Shown: positions 22,684 through 35,450 of the stretch, piece after piece | Numbering within the stretch: position 1 is the first letter of the stretch | How the letters are laid out: the number at the start of each line of letters is the position of its first letter | Source: Cololabis saira | Taxonomy: Eukaryota; Chordata; Actinopteri; Beloniformes; Belonidae | Assembly: GCF_033807715.1 (NCBI RefSeq) | Contig: NC_084596.1 | Coordinates: forward strand, 36,356,879-36,420,878 | Direction of reading: 5' to 3' | Length of the DNA: 64,000 nucleotides | The notes under the pieces: model-generated | Seen by the model: only the letters and a program-made list of their open reading frames with translations | What the model was told of the DNA's origin: nothing | Database searches by the model: none | Made by a program: the position numbers and the translations under genes

Positions 22684-25565
22684 CTGGAGAGACAGGGGGA
22701 AATAAAATGTCTTTTTCTATGCAGATAATCTTGTTACATTACCACCTCGGGGGCAGTACTTACAGCAGAACATGTCCCCGCCTGACAGCTGTCACATGGG
22801 AATCAGCAATAAATATGTATCAAACACGAGTAATGTCATTTCTAAATACAATTAAATCTAATGAAAAACATACAGAGGCTCGTACATGACACTCCCATCA
22901 CACACATGGCTGATTTTTTTTCTTTTTTCAGGAGAAAAAAATGAATTATGGGAACACTTCAGTAAAAGTTGTTAAATCTTAGACTTTAGGCAGCCACTTG
23001 AACGGGCTCACATTCCTCAGCGTTACACCAAATACAGGATATTTTTTCATTATGTTCATTTCTTAAGCACCTTGTGCAACCTTCAGTCCAAAATGTTTGG
23101 CTTAAATGCTCTGCTTTAAGGCCCGCCTCCCAATAGGCCAAACCAGCTCTGATTGGTCAGCAGTCAGGCGGTGCTTGAGACAAATACACATGTTCTTTTG
23201 ATTTATTTTGAGTATGGGATCAGCTACTTTCAGTGAAATTTCTTGTGTGCAGCTACCTCATAAACTATATCCCATAATGATATGCATCCCCACAGTGGAA
23301 TTCAGTCAGAGCGGTAAACTGTCTGGCTTGCATTTCTGCCGTAAAAGAGTTGTTTTTACAGTGGTATACTACGTCCTGTCTTGGGCAGGGCGCTCTTGAA
23401 AAAGTGACTTTAGAGTTGGTTTACTGCAAAAATCCACCTGAGAAAGTGAAAAGGCCTCGTTTCAAGAAAATTTGAAGACTATTTTGAATTATTTTGCTAG
23501 TTTTAAGAATTCTAGTCTGTTTTTCTTTCCTCATTGGCAGAGATATTTTTATGAGAGGGGCTTTTTCTTTTATTCAAGAATTTCTTTCCCTGTTTAAATA
23601 AAGTTCAATAATAATGAACTAAAATTGGCTGCCAGACCAGTATGCAGTACATACTGTATACTACACTCCATACACAGGAAGTAGTACGTGTTTGATGAGT
23701 ATAAGTACAGTATCTGGCCACAAGCTGCATTGTTCAGATGTTGTTCATGCTCATGTATATAAGTGAGGGGAGAAAGTTCCAGGCATTTGCTCAGCATGCA
23801 TGAATGACTCTTAAGTCTGCAGACCGCCCCTTTAATTCCCCCACCAAGCCTTAAATAAAAAACAAAAACCCCTCACCCCCAGGTGAAACATAAGCAACGG
23901 ACGGAGTTGAACACCCAAACCGAAGCTGAAGGAAGCAGCTCAGTTGGAGTGTGGCTTCACAATTAAGCTGAAAGTGTCAGGTGTAATGAAAGAAATTAGT
24001 GTCAAGTCAAGTGTATGAACCAGCAGCAGTTAAAAGTGTTGGCTGAGCTGAGCACAACCAGTCGCTGTTGTAATAAAAGGGAGATGAAGTGAAGAGCTTT
24101 AAACCATCAGAGGAGATCTTCTCCTTACAGTAGGAGCGGTAGAGAAAGTCAGATGACGAGTAAACATATAAAAGCAGCTCCATTTTCATTTGGGGGAGAA
24201 GATGAGAGCAATTAACAAGCAGCAGAGGATAAGAAAAGTGCCCAAAGAAACGGAGAGCTTTTCAAAACACCTCTCACGCTCTAGAAACACTAGAAAACCC
24301 GACGACAAGAAAAGAAAAGATGCTAAGATTACTTACGTATTACCTTAAATCTCTTAGGGGGGGGAAAGAAAAGGGAAATTAAGAAGCAGGACTCTGAATC
24401 TTTACCCTTGTAGAATTTCAACAGCGCTGTTGCCACAGATGTTGAGAGCGACACGTCTTTAATGATGACTGTAACCCGGCTGACTTTGTCTATAAAATCC
24501 CTTCCACTGATTAAAGTTAATGTTTATGGGATGTTAAGAGGAGTTGGGGAAGAGTGAGAGATTGGAAAGAAGGGAAGCTTTGAGGAGAAGAGGCGAAGGA
24601 GGAGGAGAGGAATGGCAGGAGGAAGGATAAACATCTGACAGGGAGGAGTGCAACGGTCTGACATTACAGTACACTCCCGTCCATAAATCTGCCCGACAAC
24701 ACTCTGCATTCACAGGCTCTCTCTCTCTCTTTCTTTCTCTCTGTCTCTTTCTCTCTCTCGTACATACACACACACCCACACACATACACACTCACACACT
24801 CACATATATAAAATAATATCCTCTTCTAACCCACTCTGTGAAAAAGACAGACCAGGGAATTCCTCAAATAAAAAAAAGTGAAATAGAGAGAATAGGAGAG
24901 AGAGAGAGACAGTTTCACTTTTCTTTTTTTCAGTTTTTTAACAAGGCTTAATCCTGACTCCGCCACAGCTCCCTGTATGTGTGTTTGTGTGTGTGTGTGC
25001 TTTTATTTTCAGTCGTGCCTGCGCCGCTGCCTTTTCTTCTTCTTTTTTTTTTCTTTACAAGGCAACTATGAAATATTTGTATTTACAGTCGTCTTCAATT
25101 AATCAAGTGGAAAGGGGCAGAGCAGAAGCTTAAGTGCTCGACAGCAGTAATCTAATAATAATATGTGAGAAATGACCAACCTCCAGTGCTGCCACAGTAA
25201 ATTGGACATTATGCATGGTGCTTTCCTGCCCTCGCATGTGTGTGTGAGCGTGTGGTCTTTTCTTCCTCTTTTAACTAGGTTTAAAAAGGTCAGGAATCCT
25301 TTACCTGGGGGCATTCTAGGAATATGCTTGAGTTTTACCATTAGACTATGACATTTAATGGTATTCTATGAAGAGATTATAAATGAAGGGCTGCCTGAAA
25401 ATTTGATCTTTAAAGCTCAACATGGGAAAAGATCAGCGCCGGCGCTCCAGTCGGGTTAGTAACAGTATCAACACCTCATGGGTCAGAGAGGTATGGACAT
25501 GCTTTAATTCTGTAAGATGATGAAGCGTGTAACATGAATGTGTGAATACATGAAAGTGTACAAAG

Positions 25566-26440
25566 CCCTGGAGATACCATATGCTTCCTATCCATGCATC
25601 ATCTGTAGCTGCTTATTCCTATGCAGGATCACAGGGATCTGCTGGAGCCTATTCCAGCTCTCTTTGGGTGAAAGACAGGGGTATAGGCCTGTGTTGAAAA
25701 AATCGATTTTCCGATTCTAAATCGATTCTCATATTAATTCCTAAAAATCGATTCTTATGTCTAAAGATCAATTTTTTTATTTTTTTTATCCATCACTTTC
25801 GCCAGGTGAACTTTAATCCCAGTAGTCAGACACACAGTTTGTCATGACACTTCTGAAAAATGCCAGGTGCTTCATGGCAATATGTGTGCGTGGTAACAGA
25901 ATAAATTAGATACGCTAAAATGATTTGTTTACTGCATGAACTGTTGCAATTTCTTTCTTTTTTGCACTTTAAATGGATATTGAAAGGCCTGTTTGAGTTA
26001 TTTATTTCTTAGTTATTTCACAATAATTATTGTGAAATTATTATTTCACTAGTTATTGTACAGTCATATAATTCAGGCAACAGCTCAAAAAACATTTTAA
26101 ATAACACTAAGCCAAATCAATATCGAATCGGATCGAATCGAATCATGACAATCGATTCTGAATATTAAGAATCGGAATCAGAATCGAATCGATTCTTGAC
26201 ATTTGAATCGATACCCAGCCCTACAGGGGTACACCGCGGACAGGTCACCAGCCCATCACAGGACCACATATAGACAAATGGGTGTTTTAGAGTTATCCTT
26301 ACAAACAGGGTTTTGGCCTGTGGGAGGAAGCACCTGGAGAAAACCCTCACTGGCACCCGGAGAACATGCAAACTCCACCCAGGAACCTTCTTCCTGTGAA
26401 GCAAGCGCGCAAACCACCACACGACTGTGCTGCGCCACAT
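25566..26440 (+). mobile_element. LINE 3' fragment (L2/Maui-like) split by a hAT insertion
   Basis: The left part (25566-25683) has GGATCACAGGGATCTGCTGG and AGCCTATTCCAGCTCTCTTT. The right part (26224-26440) has GACAGGTCACCAGCCCATCA, GTGGGAGGAAGC and GAGAACATGCAAACTCC. These phrases recur in a very common fish retroposon 3' region, which I recall as L2-clade. Removing 25684-26231 (the insertion plus one duplication copy) rejoins the two parts at CAGGGGTA. Confidence 0.65.
25684..26223. mobile_element. hAT-type MITE inserted in a LINE fragment
   Basis: A perfect 8-bp duplication CAGGGGTA flanks it (25676-25683 and 26224-26231). The ends read TAGGCCTGTGTTG and, inverted, TAGGGCTGGGTATCGATTC, with many degenerate AATCGATT motifs in both subterminal regions. 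There is no ORF in the 540 bp. Confidence 0.85.
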
Positions 26441-27627
26441 GGTTTCCCTCCATCCAAGTGGTCCCAAACAGACACAAGTCGTTACTCTGGGGTTAATCTT
26501 GTCTGGCGCAAGGGTGGGTGCTGTATAGTGGACAGGGGATGCCTACAAAAGCCCCATGTGCCTCAGACCAGTCCTCTTCATTCTCCATGGCCTGCATCTG
26601 AATACTAAACACCAGCAGTAAGATGCATGGTCACGGCAGCAGAGGAAGGCCAGCACTCGCCCTTTAACCCTCCTCCCTCTGCCATCCTCAAGTGCAAGAC
26701 CGGCCTCGGTGCGGTGAGCAGCGCTCTAAGCCCGGGTCAGCGCCCAGAGGGTTGAGGGAGGAAAGAAGGGGCTTCTTCATTATTCTAGATCTCTTGTGCA
26801 TTCATGTGCAGGTCAGATGCACTTTGTTTGGCGGTAACCGGCTTTCATGTGGGCTGTGGTCAGAAGTGAAGGCAAGAGAACAGAACAGAAAGCCACGATG
26901 AACTTGAGAATTGGAGGGCTTAAGGTTAGGATTTTTAGTCATATCCCAAAAGACATTATCTGAAGCTGAACTCAAATTAAATTGCAAATAAAAATCATCT
27001 TTGTCTGATATGTAGCATCAAACCAAATATTTCTCAGAGGGTATAAAGAATTTAGGCCTGATTGTGACTGTGAGAGTAGGAGGTGACGGCAGGGGGGTAC
27101 TACTTTCTTTTCCATTAATTCACAAAATCTCCCAAAGTTTGTTCCTCAACTGGGATTTTTCTTTTATGCCTAACTACAATATATGATGAGAGAGTAAGAG
27201 GTGTTTAAAAAGCGCCAGGTCTGCCAGCAAGGGCTGAGCTCAGCACAGAAAAGCTACTTGATGGAATCATGACTCTCCCCTCTTGTGATTTGACATTGTC
27301 TTTCTTTTTCCTGCTCTCTTTTGTCTCTCTAAATCTCTCCCTGTATCGCTAATTGGAACAATCACAGTACAGTGCCTTTTGGTGCTGCTGCCTGTTGGAC
27401 CATGGGACACTAATACTCCTCTGTGTGAGTGGGAGATATAAGACAAGAGGTCCGCAGCACTTCTCTTTAGCGCAGCGGAGAGGAACAGAGGCATCGGAGT
27501 GACAGCGTGATGGCAGGACTGCGAGGAGCGACTGCACATGTTAGAGAAAGCCAGTCACGGTGTTGTGAAGTACAAGCAGGTGAATTACAAATCACACACG
27601 GCCTGAGAAGAGGAGGGGGAATCTCAC

Positions 27628-27679
27628 CTTGGGGGTTCCTGGAGTAGCTGCTCCATGCTCCTTGGGTGAGGCGTTCTTA
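27628..27679 (-). CDS. rnf220: rnf220 coding exon B: short linker exon
   Basis: This 52-nt exon encodes KNASPKEHGAATPGTPK after the shared Ser codon (AG from the previous exon plus T here). Vertebrate RNF220 has a similar linker ending in PGTPK between the first zinc-binding motif and the KREGESP segment, so its order in the gene fits. The acceptor reads CTCCACTGCAG and the donor is AAG|GTGAGA. It ends in phase 0, as the next exon requires. A (GGAT)n array on the transcribed strand ends about 180 bp upstream of the acceptor. The linker is probably unstructured and low in conservation except for its C-terminal residues. Confidence 0.9.
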
Positions 27680-27859
27680 CTGCAGTGGAGAAAGAGGACA
27701 GGATGGAGTTTAGTGAGGTGTGATTACGTAACCCAGTGCAGAGCTGAATCTGGGAACACATGAACACATCTTGTGCTTGTTCAACAGCTCCCTGCATCAA
27801 CTGACTTTACATTTAACCAATGGCTTCAGACCAAGTTACCAGATTCTTGATGAGGAATC

Positions 27860-29372
27860 ATCCATCCAACCATCCAACATCCATCCATCCATCCATCCAT
27901 CCATCCATCCATCCATCCAACATCCATCCATCCATCCATCCAACCATCCAACATCCATCCATCCATCCATCCATCCAACCATCCAACATCCATCCATCCA
28001 TCCATCCAACCATCCATCCATCCATCCATCCATCCATCCATCCATCCATCCATCCATCCATCCAACCATCCAACATCCATCCATCCATCCAACCATCCAA
28101 CATCCATCCATCCATCCAACCATCCAACATCCATCCATCCATCCATCCATCCAACATCCATCCATCCATCCATCCATCCATCCATCCATCCAACATCCAT
28201 CCATCCAACCATCCAACATCCAACCATCCATCCATCCATCCATCATCCATCCATCCATCCATCCAACCATCCAACATCCATCCAACCATCCAACATCCAT
28301 CATCCATCCATCCAACATCCATCCATCCAACCATCCAACATCCATCCATCCATCCAACATCCAACATCCATCCATCCAACCATCCAACATCCATCCATCC
28401 ATCCAACATCCATCCATCCATCCATCCATCATCCATCCATCCATCCATCCAACCATCCAACATCCATCCAACCATCCAACATCCATCATCCATCCATCCA
28501 ACATCCAACATCCATCCATCCATCCATCCATCCATCCAACATCCATCCATCCAACCATCCATCCAACATCCATCCATCCATCATCCATCCATCCATCCAT
28601 CCAACCATCCAACATCCATCATCCATCCATCCAACATCCAACATCCATCCAACATCCATCATCCATCCATCCAACCAGCCAACATCCATCCAACCATCCA
28701 ACATCCATCATCCATCCATCCAACATCCATCCAACCATCCAACATCCATCATCCATCCATCCAACCAGCCAACATCCATCCAACATCCATCCAACATCCA
28801 TCCATCCATCCATCATCCATCCATCCATCCATCCAACCATCCAACATCCATCCAACCATCCAACATCCATCATCCATCCATCCAACATCCAACATCCATC
28901 CATCCAACCATCCAACATCCATCCATCCATCCATCCAACATCCAACATCCATCCATCCAACCAGCCAACATCCATCCATCCATCCATCCATCCATCCATC
29001 CAACCATCCAACATCCATCCATCCATCCATCCAACATCCATCCATCCATCCATCCATCCAACATCCATCCATCCATCCGTCCAACATCCATCCATCCATC
29101 CATCCATCCAACCATCCAACATCCATCCATCCATCCATCCATCCATCCAACCATCCAACATCCATCCATCCATCCATCCATCCAACATCCATCCATCCAT
29201 CCATCCATCCATCCATCCAACATCCATCCATCCATCCATCCATCCATCCATCCAACATCCATCCATCCATCCATCCATCCATCCATCCATCCATCCATCC
29301 ATCCATCCATCCATCCATCCATCCATCCATCCATCCATCCATCCATCCATCCATCCATCCATCCATCCATCC
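27860..29372 (+). repeat. (ATCC)n array with higher-order CATCCAAC variant units, 1.5 kb
   Basis: Tandem CATC/ATCC units are regularly broken by ACC/AAC variants such as CCAACCATCCAACATCC, making a higher-order pattern between about 27880 and 29000. It ends in a pure (ATCC)n block from about 29250 to 29372. All frames stay open on both strands for long stretches because the units lack stops; these are not genes. Confidence 0.95.
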
Positions 29373-31464
29373 AGTATATGCAAAGGCAGAATCTACATTT
29401 TCCAGTGTGATAAATTTGAGCCATAAGTATCTTGAGGAGCATCATTTGGCTTTTAGGGAGGATTGATGGGGATGGCGAGGAGAAGAAAGGACTGGTTGCG
29501 TGCTCCCTGAAACAAGTCTGACATTTAAGATTGCAGATAAAGAATGTAAAGTCAAAATGTATCAAATGGACAGCCTCGTGCCTTCACCCTGCCAGCAAAC
29601 GAGACACACATGACATTTATTCATGTTGCTCTACTCTGATGGCTTTTTCTGAAGCCTTCACCAACCCCTCTCACTCCTGATTGATCCGCTCTTCTCTCAT
29701 CTTGCTCAGGTTCTCCCTCTTTCCTCTCCATTCCCCACTTTCTCCCTCTCTTTCTTTCTTCCAAATGTAAAGAGAGATTTTTGTGAGCCTCACAAAGTCA
29801 CTACAAGGCGAGGTTTTCAGGTTTGCTTTGAAACCCTCCTCGGACGGTGGCAGGCCATGGAAGGAAGTGGGCCTAAATCTGAATTGAACGCAGCATCTAA
29901 TCTGAGAGAACGCGTTGCTAGATGAGGGATTTTCCTTTTCGATGGCTGGATCGGTGGATAATAATGAGAATAAGAAACCTTGTCTATACCGTATGCCTCT
30001 TATCTGAAAGAGGAATTTACAAAGTGCTGCACAAGAAAAATACCAGACAAGTGTAAAAGAAAAACAGTAGAAGTGCAGAATTGAGGAAGACAGCACGATG
30101 AACGCGTCGAAGGACTAGAAAGTACACCTACCCAAGCTGCAGGTCAACTCACGACTACCGTACTTTATTACACATATAGTACTGTGCAAGCCTGAGGTTT
30201 AACATATGCATCTATGTATTTTCTTGCAGCTGTGTGTGTGTGCGCGTGTGTGCGTTTCTAGGCCTCACTTCCACCAACAAAGAGAACAAACTTAGATGAC
30301 ACAGTCAAGCTGCCGTGTAATGCAGGGGAATCTGCCAGCATCCACCCTCTTCACACACACCGCTTTTACTCCTTTCCTATCTATGTTTCTGTCATCTCTC
30401 TCTCTCTCTCCCTTCTTCTTCTCACGCCATCTCTCTTTTATTCATTACCTGGAACCTCTGCAGAGGCATCAACAATAACAGCTGCCTCCACCTGCTTGTT
30501 GACAGTGTCAAACAACGACAAGAGGAGGAGGGAGAGGGAGAAGGGACAGCAGTCGCACGCCTGCCGCGACGGGAGAAAATTGCCACAGTGACAGAGCGGG
30601 TGAAAGAGAGATGAAAGGAGAGTGAAAAGGGGGGAAATGGGAGGTGAGAGAAAGACGCGGCGAGGGAGGACGAGCGGGCAACACAAAGAGAAAAGATGAA
30701 AGGCGACAGAAAACAAGAGAAAGAAGGAGAGGGAGTGATGGGAGAGTTGGTGCGCCGCCGCCTCTCCTCACGACTTCACATCTGACTTCGCCCGTTTGTA
30801 TGAATTTTTGATCATGAGGGTTACGGGCTTGGAAACTCCAGCTGGCTGCCATGTAAAAGGAAAGGGAGGAGAGTGGCAAAGAAAAAACAACAAAAAAAAA
30901 CCCCACGAGACAAGCTGGAGGAAAAATGACGAATGAAAGTTATAGTTTAAAAGGTATTGTGATAATGAGGGACGTGGTGGTGGGGGGAGACTGACTGACG
31001 AGTTCTTACGGTGCTTTGTCCCACCATGTTCAGTCAAAATGGACAGATGGCAGAGAGCCCTGAAAGCTACGGGATCGGGAACAGGAAGCTGTCACACTGT
31101 ATCGGTACAAAAGATCAGGTTGTGGGTCAAATGTACCGTTTTGTTGTTGTCATCGTCAATAAATGTACGTAAAGCTTCTGCAAATCCTTTATTTCTAGTC
31201 AGCGCGTGACCACAACTGACATAGCCTGAGCAGTATGCCAGAGCAACAGTGAAACTTATATATGCAAAGTTTTAAAATCTCATCTTAGTGAGTTTTTAAA
31301 GGATAATGTGTGCCAAAGCCAAGACCCTGTGAGACCCAAGATGAGGGGACACTGATGAAAACATGTGCAAACAAGAAAACAAGTTGTTTTTAGAGGATAA
31401 AGTCCAATAAAGCATCAAAGACAGCCCATACTGCAGCTCGAAAATACATTTTCATGTAAACCAC

Positions 31465-31812
31465 TTAAAGGAGCTTGAAGCCGGATTGAGGCAGGATTTA
31501 TGAAAAAAATCCGTATACGTTTTAAGTTTTCTAGTAATAATGTCAGATGAAGCGTTCCAAACCAAAAAGAATGAGCCCTCTAGCGTATCTCTCCGTTGCC
31601 TTGAACAGGCTGTGTGCTGCTAAATGTGCTGCAATTTGGTCCCGAATTCCCCGCGCTGGGCTGCGGATGTGACGTCACATGACGCTGCATGTGCGTTCTC
31701 CCCGTTCTCCCGTGCCGGCTTCACTGTTGGCTGCAGTACCCCCGACGGCCGTCGTGGTGAAGGGTGGCGCTAGAGAGTCTCATTTCTTAAAAGGAGCCTC
31801 ATGCTCCTTTAA
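31465..31812. mobile_element. MITE with TTAA target duplication (piggyBac-like)
   Basis: TTAA occurs at both ends (31465-31468 and 31809-31812). The left terminus AAGGAGCTTGAAGCCGGATT and the inverted right terminus AAGGAGCATGAGGCTCC are similar. The inside is GC-rich, with CGGATGTGACGTCACATGAC, a CRE-like palindrome TGACGTCA, and several CpGs. Confidence 0.75.
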
Positions 31813-33416
31813 ACTTATATTCAGTGCATGGAGCATGCAGAGAATTTTGAAACACAATATCAACTTTTGACACTTAAAACAGCTGGATTAAGACAACTAA
31901 ATATCCTGAGGAGTGATGATGCTCCCAGTAATTTATCAGTATATAGAGGATTCTCTGTGAATCTGATCTAGTTATTGCTAATTGTCTTATGTTACATGTC
32001 TTAACATCTCATGTCACATTAAATAAGCAAAAAAGGACTTTAATTTTCTATGTTATTACCCATTACAGGAAAATACGGTTAAAAATAACTACGGGGAACT
32101 AGTCTGAAAGAACATTTAAAACCAGCAAATGACATCCACACCTGTACGGAGTATGGACCGGTCTCCGCAGCCAGTGGCGGTACTTTGGACTGGTGTGATG
32201 AGTAATTTGTAAGCAGCTCCAGTCAGTAAAACTGCCCACTCACCTCAGCCTGGTTAAATCTGCATCGATCCTGCACGAGCAGAGCCAGACTGAGTTTGAC
32301 TGACAGCCTCTTGCCTCCGCTCCCAACCAGAAGGGCGACAGCAAGAGCGCCGCTACGATGAATAAGTCTTTTCTTGGTGGGAATGAGGCGGAATGGAAGG
32401 GGGGAAGAATAGAGCGATGGTGCTAAACTCAAGATACTGATTGCTTTTTACCTCCTTGTGTCATCTCATGGAGAGGTGGAGGCAAATTGATTATGGAGGA
32501 GGGAGGGTAAGAAGAGGAGCAGAGGTATAAAGAGGAGGGGGAGACGGGGCTATGTAGATTACTTTAGACCCCCTCCACCCTCACAAACACACACAGTCCC
32601 CCGACATGTATATGGCAAGATAGATTTCCATTTGCCGAACACAGTGTTTGTGTGTGATTTCCATGTCCACATTGGAGTCGTGGCCAGCGAGCAAGTGGCA
32701 GAACTCACGGTCACCAGAGAGGACAGGCTGGCAGGTGTAATCAGGCACACGTGCATTTGCAAGCAGTGGGGAGGGGAACGGTACGGAAATAAATAAATAA
32801 GTAAATAAGAACGCATAAGAATGGGTATTTAGGCCAGGCAGAAGAGGCATTCCCACACTCTTCGTTTCCATACGCGTGGCTCTTCCATTCAGCCGGCGCT
32901 GAGTGTCATTAAAGGCGGATTTACTACAAATTGGACCAAATTCCCACTGTCACTTTCGATGATGGCAGCTCCCATGCATAGAGCCACAGAGAGGAAAGGA
33001 CAGTGAGAGCGTGCACAATTTAACATTAGCATCAGTTTTGTGACGTAAAACACACATAACACCCTCCCCACTTTTGTTTTGTTGATTGTTTAAAAAAAGA
33101 AATGCATCGTTTTTGTTTCTTTTCATGTAAAGCAACTCTCCTCACAGAATATCTGGAACTGTGATCCGCTGCACCACTTCTACTGTCCTCTTTTTTTTCT
33201 TTTTTTTTCCTCCTGTGTCTCTGGGTTAATGGTGAGTGGGTAAATCAGCCAAGCATGACGTTAGCCACCATCCCATCTCGCTTGGGGATGACGCTATTTC
33301 CTTAAATAACTGCATGTGTGACAGAGACAGGAGAGATGTGTGTGCACGTGGGGCCTAAGCTTTCCCGGGTTGGTTTGCAGAGGGAAGGACAAACTTCTAA
33401 CCTTTATTAATAATTG

Positions 33417-33418
<2 letters not shown>

Positions 33419-33495
<77 letters not shown>
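33419..33495 (+). repeat. (AC)38 microsatellite
   Basis: A perfect dinucleotide run of about 77 bp, (GT)n in the rnf220 transcript. Confidence 0.95.
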
Positions 33496-33496
<1 letters not shown>

Positions 33497-34005
33497 CCCC
33501 CCCACAAAACTTGGTATATCACCAGATGATGAAAGGCTGTCCCATCAGCCCTATTCTGTTTACTTTTTATCTCCTCTTGCCTCAAAGATCCTTTTTTTTC
33601 CCTGATTTCTTGCTCTCTGGATACCAACTATCGCCATGACAACTGAAAATGTAAAATGCATCCCGTGATGAAGGCCCTGAGATACTGCATGGGGTGAAAG
33701 TACCTTTTATTTCTTGCTGGAACTACCACAGGCGTTGGTCTAAAACAAAAATAAAACTAATAAACCCTTTGATGGGATGTGTTTTTCTATAGCTGACAGT
33801 TTGGGTTTGTGGCAACATGAGTGAGACCGCATTTATAAGCAGCAGTAAAGGTCCGACGAGCAACATGAAGTTGATTCAAGAGGAAGCACGGTCGATGTGT
33901 GACAATGCTGGTACTTGGTACCAGAGCCGTCTGGAAGATTTGCCGGGCCCTGTGCGAAATGGCCGTGGGGGGAAATTTTGGGGTTTTTCGGGTCAGATCG
34001 GGTGT

Positions 34006-34251
34006 CTATATGCGCAATTTTAACTCTCCAATTAGCAAAATACTGGATACCTTCCCCTGCCTCATCATCATTTGGCTTGCCTCGACGCGGGGCCCCACGG
34101 CTGCTTGAGACCCGGTCGGATCGGTGATTTTTGTAACAAATTTATCAAACGAGCCTTTCAGAGAGGCATTAAACTCTTCCATTTTCTTTAGTTTTTTTCT
34201 TTTTTCATCCCCTGATGGAAATTTCCTGAATCTGTCTCGTTCTCTCGACAT
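34006..34251 (-). pseudogene. Remnant N-terminus of a hAT (ZMYM1-like) transposase ORF
   Basis: The minus-strand frame starts MSRERDRFRKFPSGDEKRKK and then LKKMEEFNASLKGSFDKFV. A basic SG-x2-KRKK-x-K motif followed by EEF and a KGS-DKF segment resembles the start of zinc-finger MYM-type 1-like hAT transposases found in many fish. After about 60 residues the frame passes into sequence (TGSQAAVGPRVEASQMMMRQ) that looks like the element's other terminal region, so the zinc-finger and catalytic parts are missing. Sequence near 33921-33990 (CAGAGCCGTCTGG, TGCCGGGCCCTGTGCGAAAT) resembles a hAT terminus. Family assignment is from pattern memory. Confidence 0.45.
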
Positions 34252-35384
34252 TGTGTGACAGTTTGTTCCAACTCCACCCATCTGGATCAGAGGAGCTTGT
34301 GTCTGCACTTGGTCTGACGCAGTTGTATTGAACAACAGACACGCGCATAATTGCACATATATTTATTGATATGCACAGACTAGTACACATTTAGGTCTGT
34401 AATGGAACGTGACTGTTGATATTTATAAGGGAAAAAAGGAAAAGAAAAACGAAAAAAAAACAAAAAAAACGGCCCATAGCGCGAGGCCCCTTGCGGTCGC
34501 ACGGTTCACACACCCCTCGCGGCGGCCTTGCCTACGTCACAGCGTAAACAACCAATCAAATTCCGTCCCACCGGCTTTGGCTCAGTCCAATCCCCGTTTC
34601 CATCTTCATTGGCTGGGTCTAGCTGTGTAGCCATGATTAGATTGGCTGACACTTGTGTCGACACTTGTGTCGAAAGCGTAAAACATTTTGACAGAAGCAA
34701 CATTGCTTCCACTCAAACCGCAATTCAATTCGACAACTTGCCACCTTTTGCACAGAAGCGCCATGGCAACGCCGAATGGTGATGACGTGCTTTCATCACA
34801 TCATAAACAATCACATTTCTTCCTCGTTATTACACAAGTCCTGCTGGAAGCAATAGTGCTTTAAATACTGTATTTATTTTATCTTCATCTAGAAAGAAAG
34901 AAGTATGTGTTAAAAGATGATGATGAAACAAGGACAACAAGTTTTGTGATAAAACATGAAGTGCTGGAAGTAAATGTGGATGCATAAGGGAATATGAGGG
35001 AAGGATTAGATGGTGATAGAGATGTGGAAGAACAAAAAAGGATGACAGGTGGAGCATATAGACAAGAGGGACAGCAGGAACACAAGCAGAATAAACGCGA
35101 GGTAAATGAGCTGTGATTTCTACGAGGGGTGACGCTATCTGCTGCCCCGTTTCTCCAGGTTAATGGGGACTATCATAAAGCTGGGCTGCCGAGGTGGACG
35201 GCGGGTCACACACAAGCACACCCACGGAGAGGCCACACGTGTAGGTACACAAACACACATGCACGTATACACACAAGCAGGCGTCCGGATGCAGTGAAAT
35301 ATGGATCCTAATGGTTGTGTCCCATCGTTAAAAGGGCTTGGAGTTGATTTATTCATCGTAAAACAGCTCGTGCAACTGCCACAG

Positions 35385-35450
35385 GGAGAAGAAGGGGGTG
35401 GCAGTGAACCTGAGGTCACAGGTTTGAATCCTAATCTCTGTCGGAAACAC
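35385..35450 (+). repeat. Possible tRNA-derived SINE remnant
   Basis: GGTTTGAATCC at about 35422 is one base from the RNA polymerase III B box (GGTTCGAATCC). GGTGGCAGTGAACC upstream could be a worn A box. There is no clear tail or duplication. Confidence 0.2.

Larger units (their letters stand above)
22684..27627 (-). other. rnf220 intron, 4.9 kb
   Basis: Unique AT-rich sequence from 22684 to 25560, with short CT and CA tracts near 24718-24800. A LINE fragment split by a hAT element follows at 25566-26440. From 26440 to 27627 I see nothing recognisable. Confidence 0.7.

Noticed and set aside
27771..29565. Frames up to 551 residues with HPSI/NIHPS or WMDG repeats on both strands
   Set aside because: Direct translation of the (ATCC)n array. 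All frames stay open because the repeat unit lacks stop codons.
34409..34782. Small plus-strand frames in the GC-rich segment
   Set aside because: They lie in what looks like the leader of a hAT element and show no domain.
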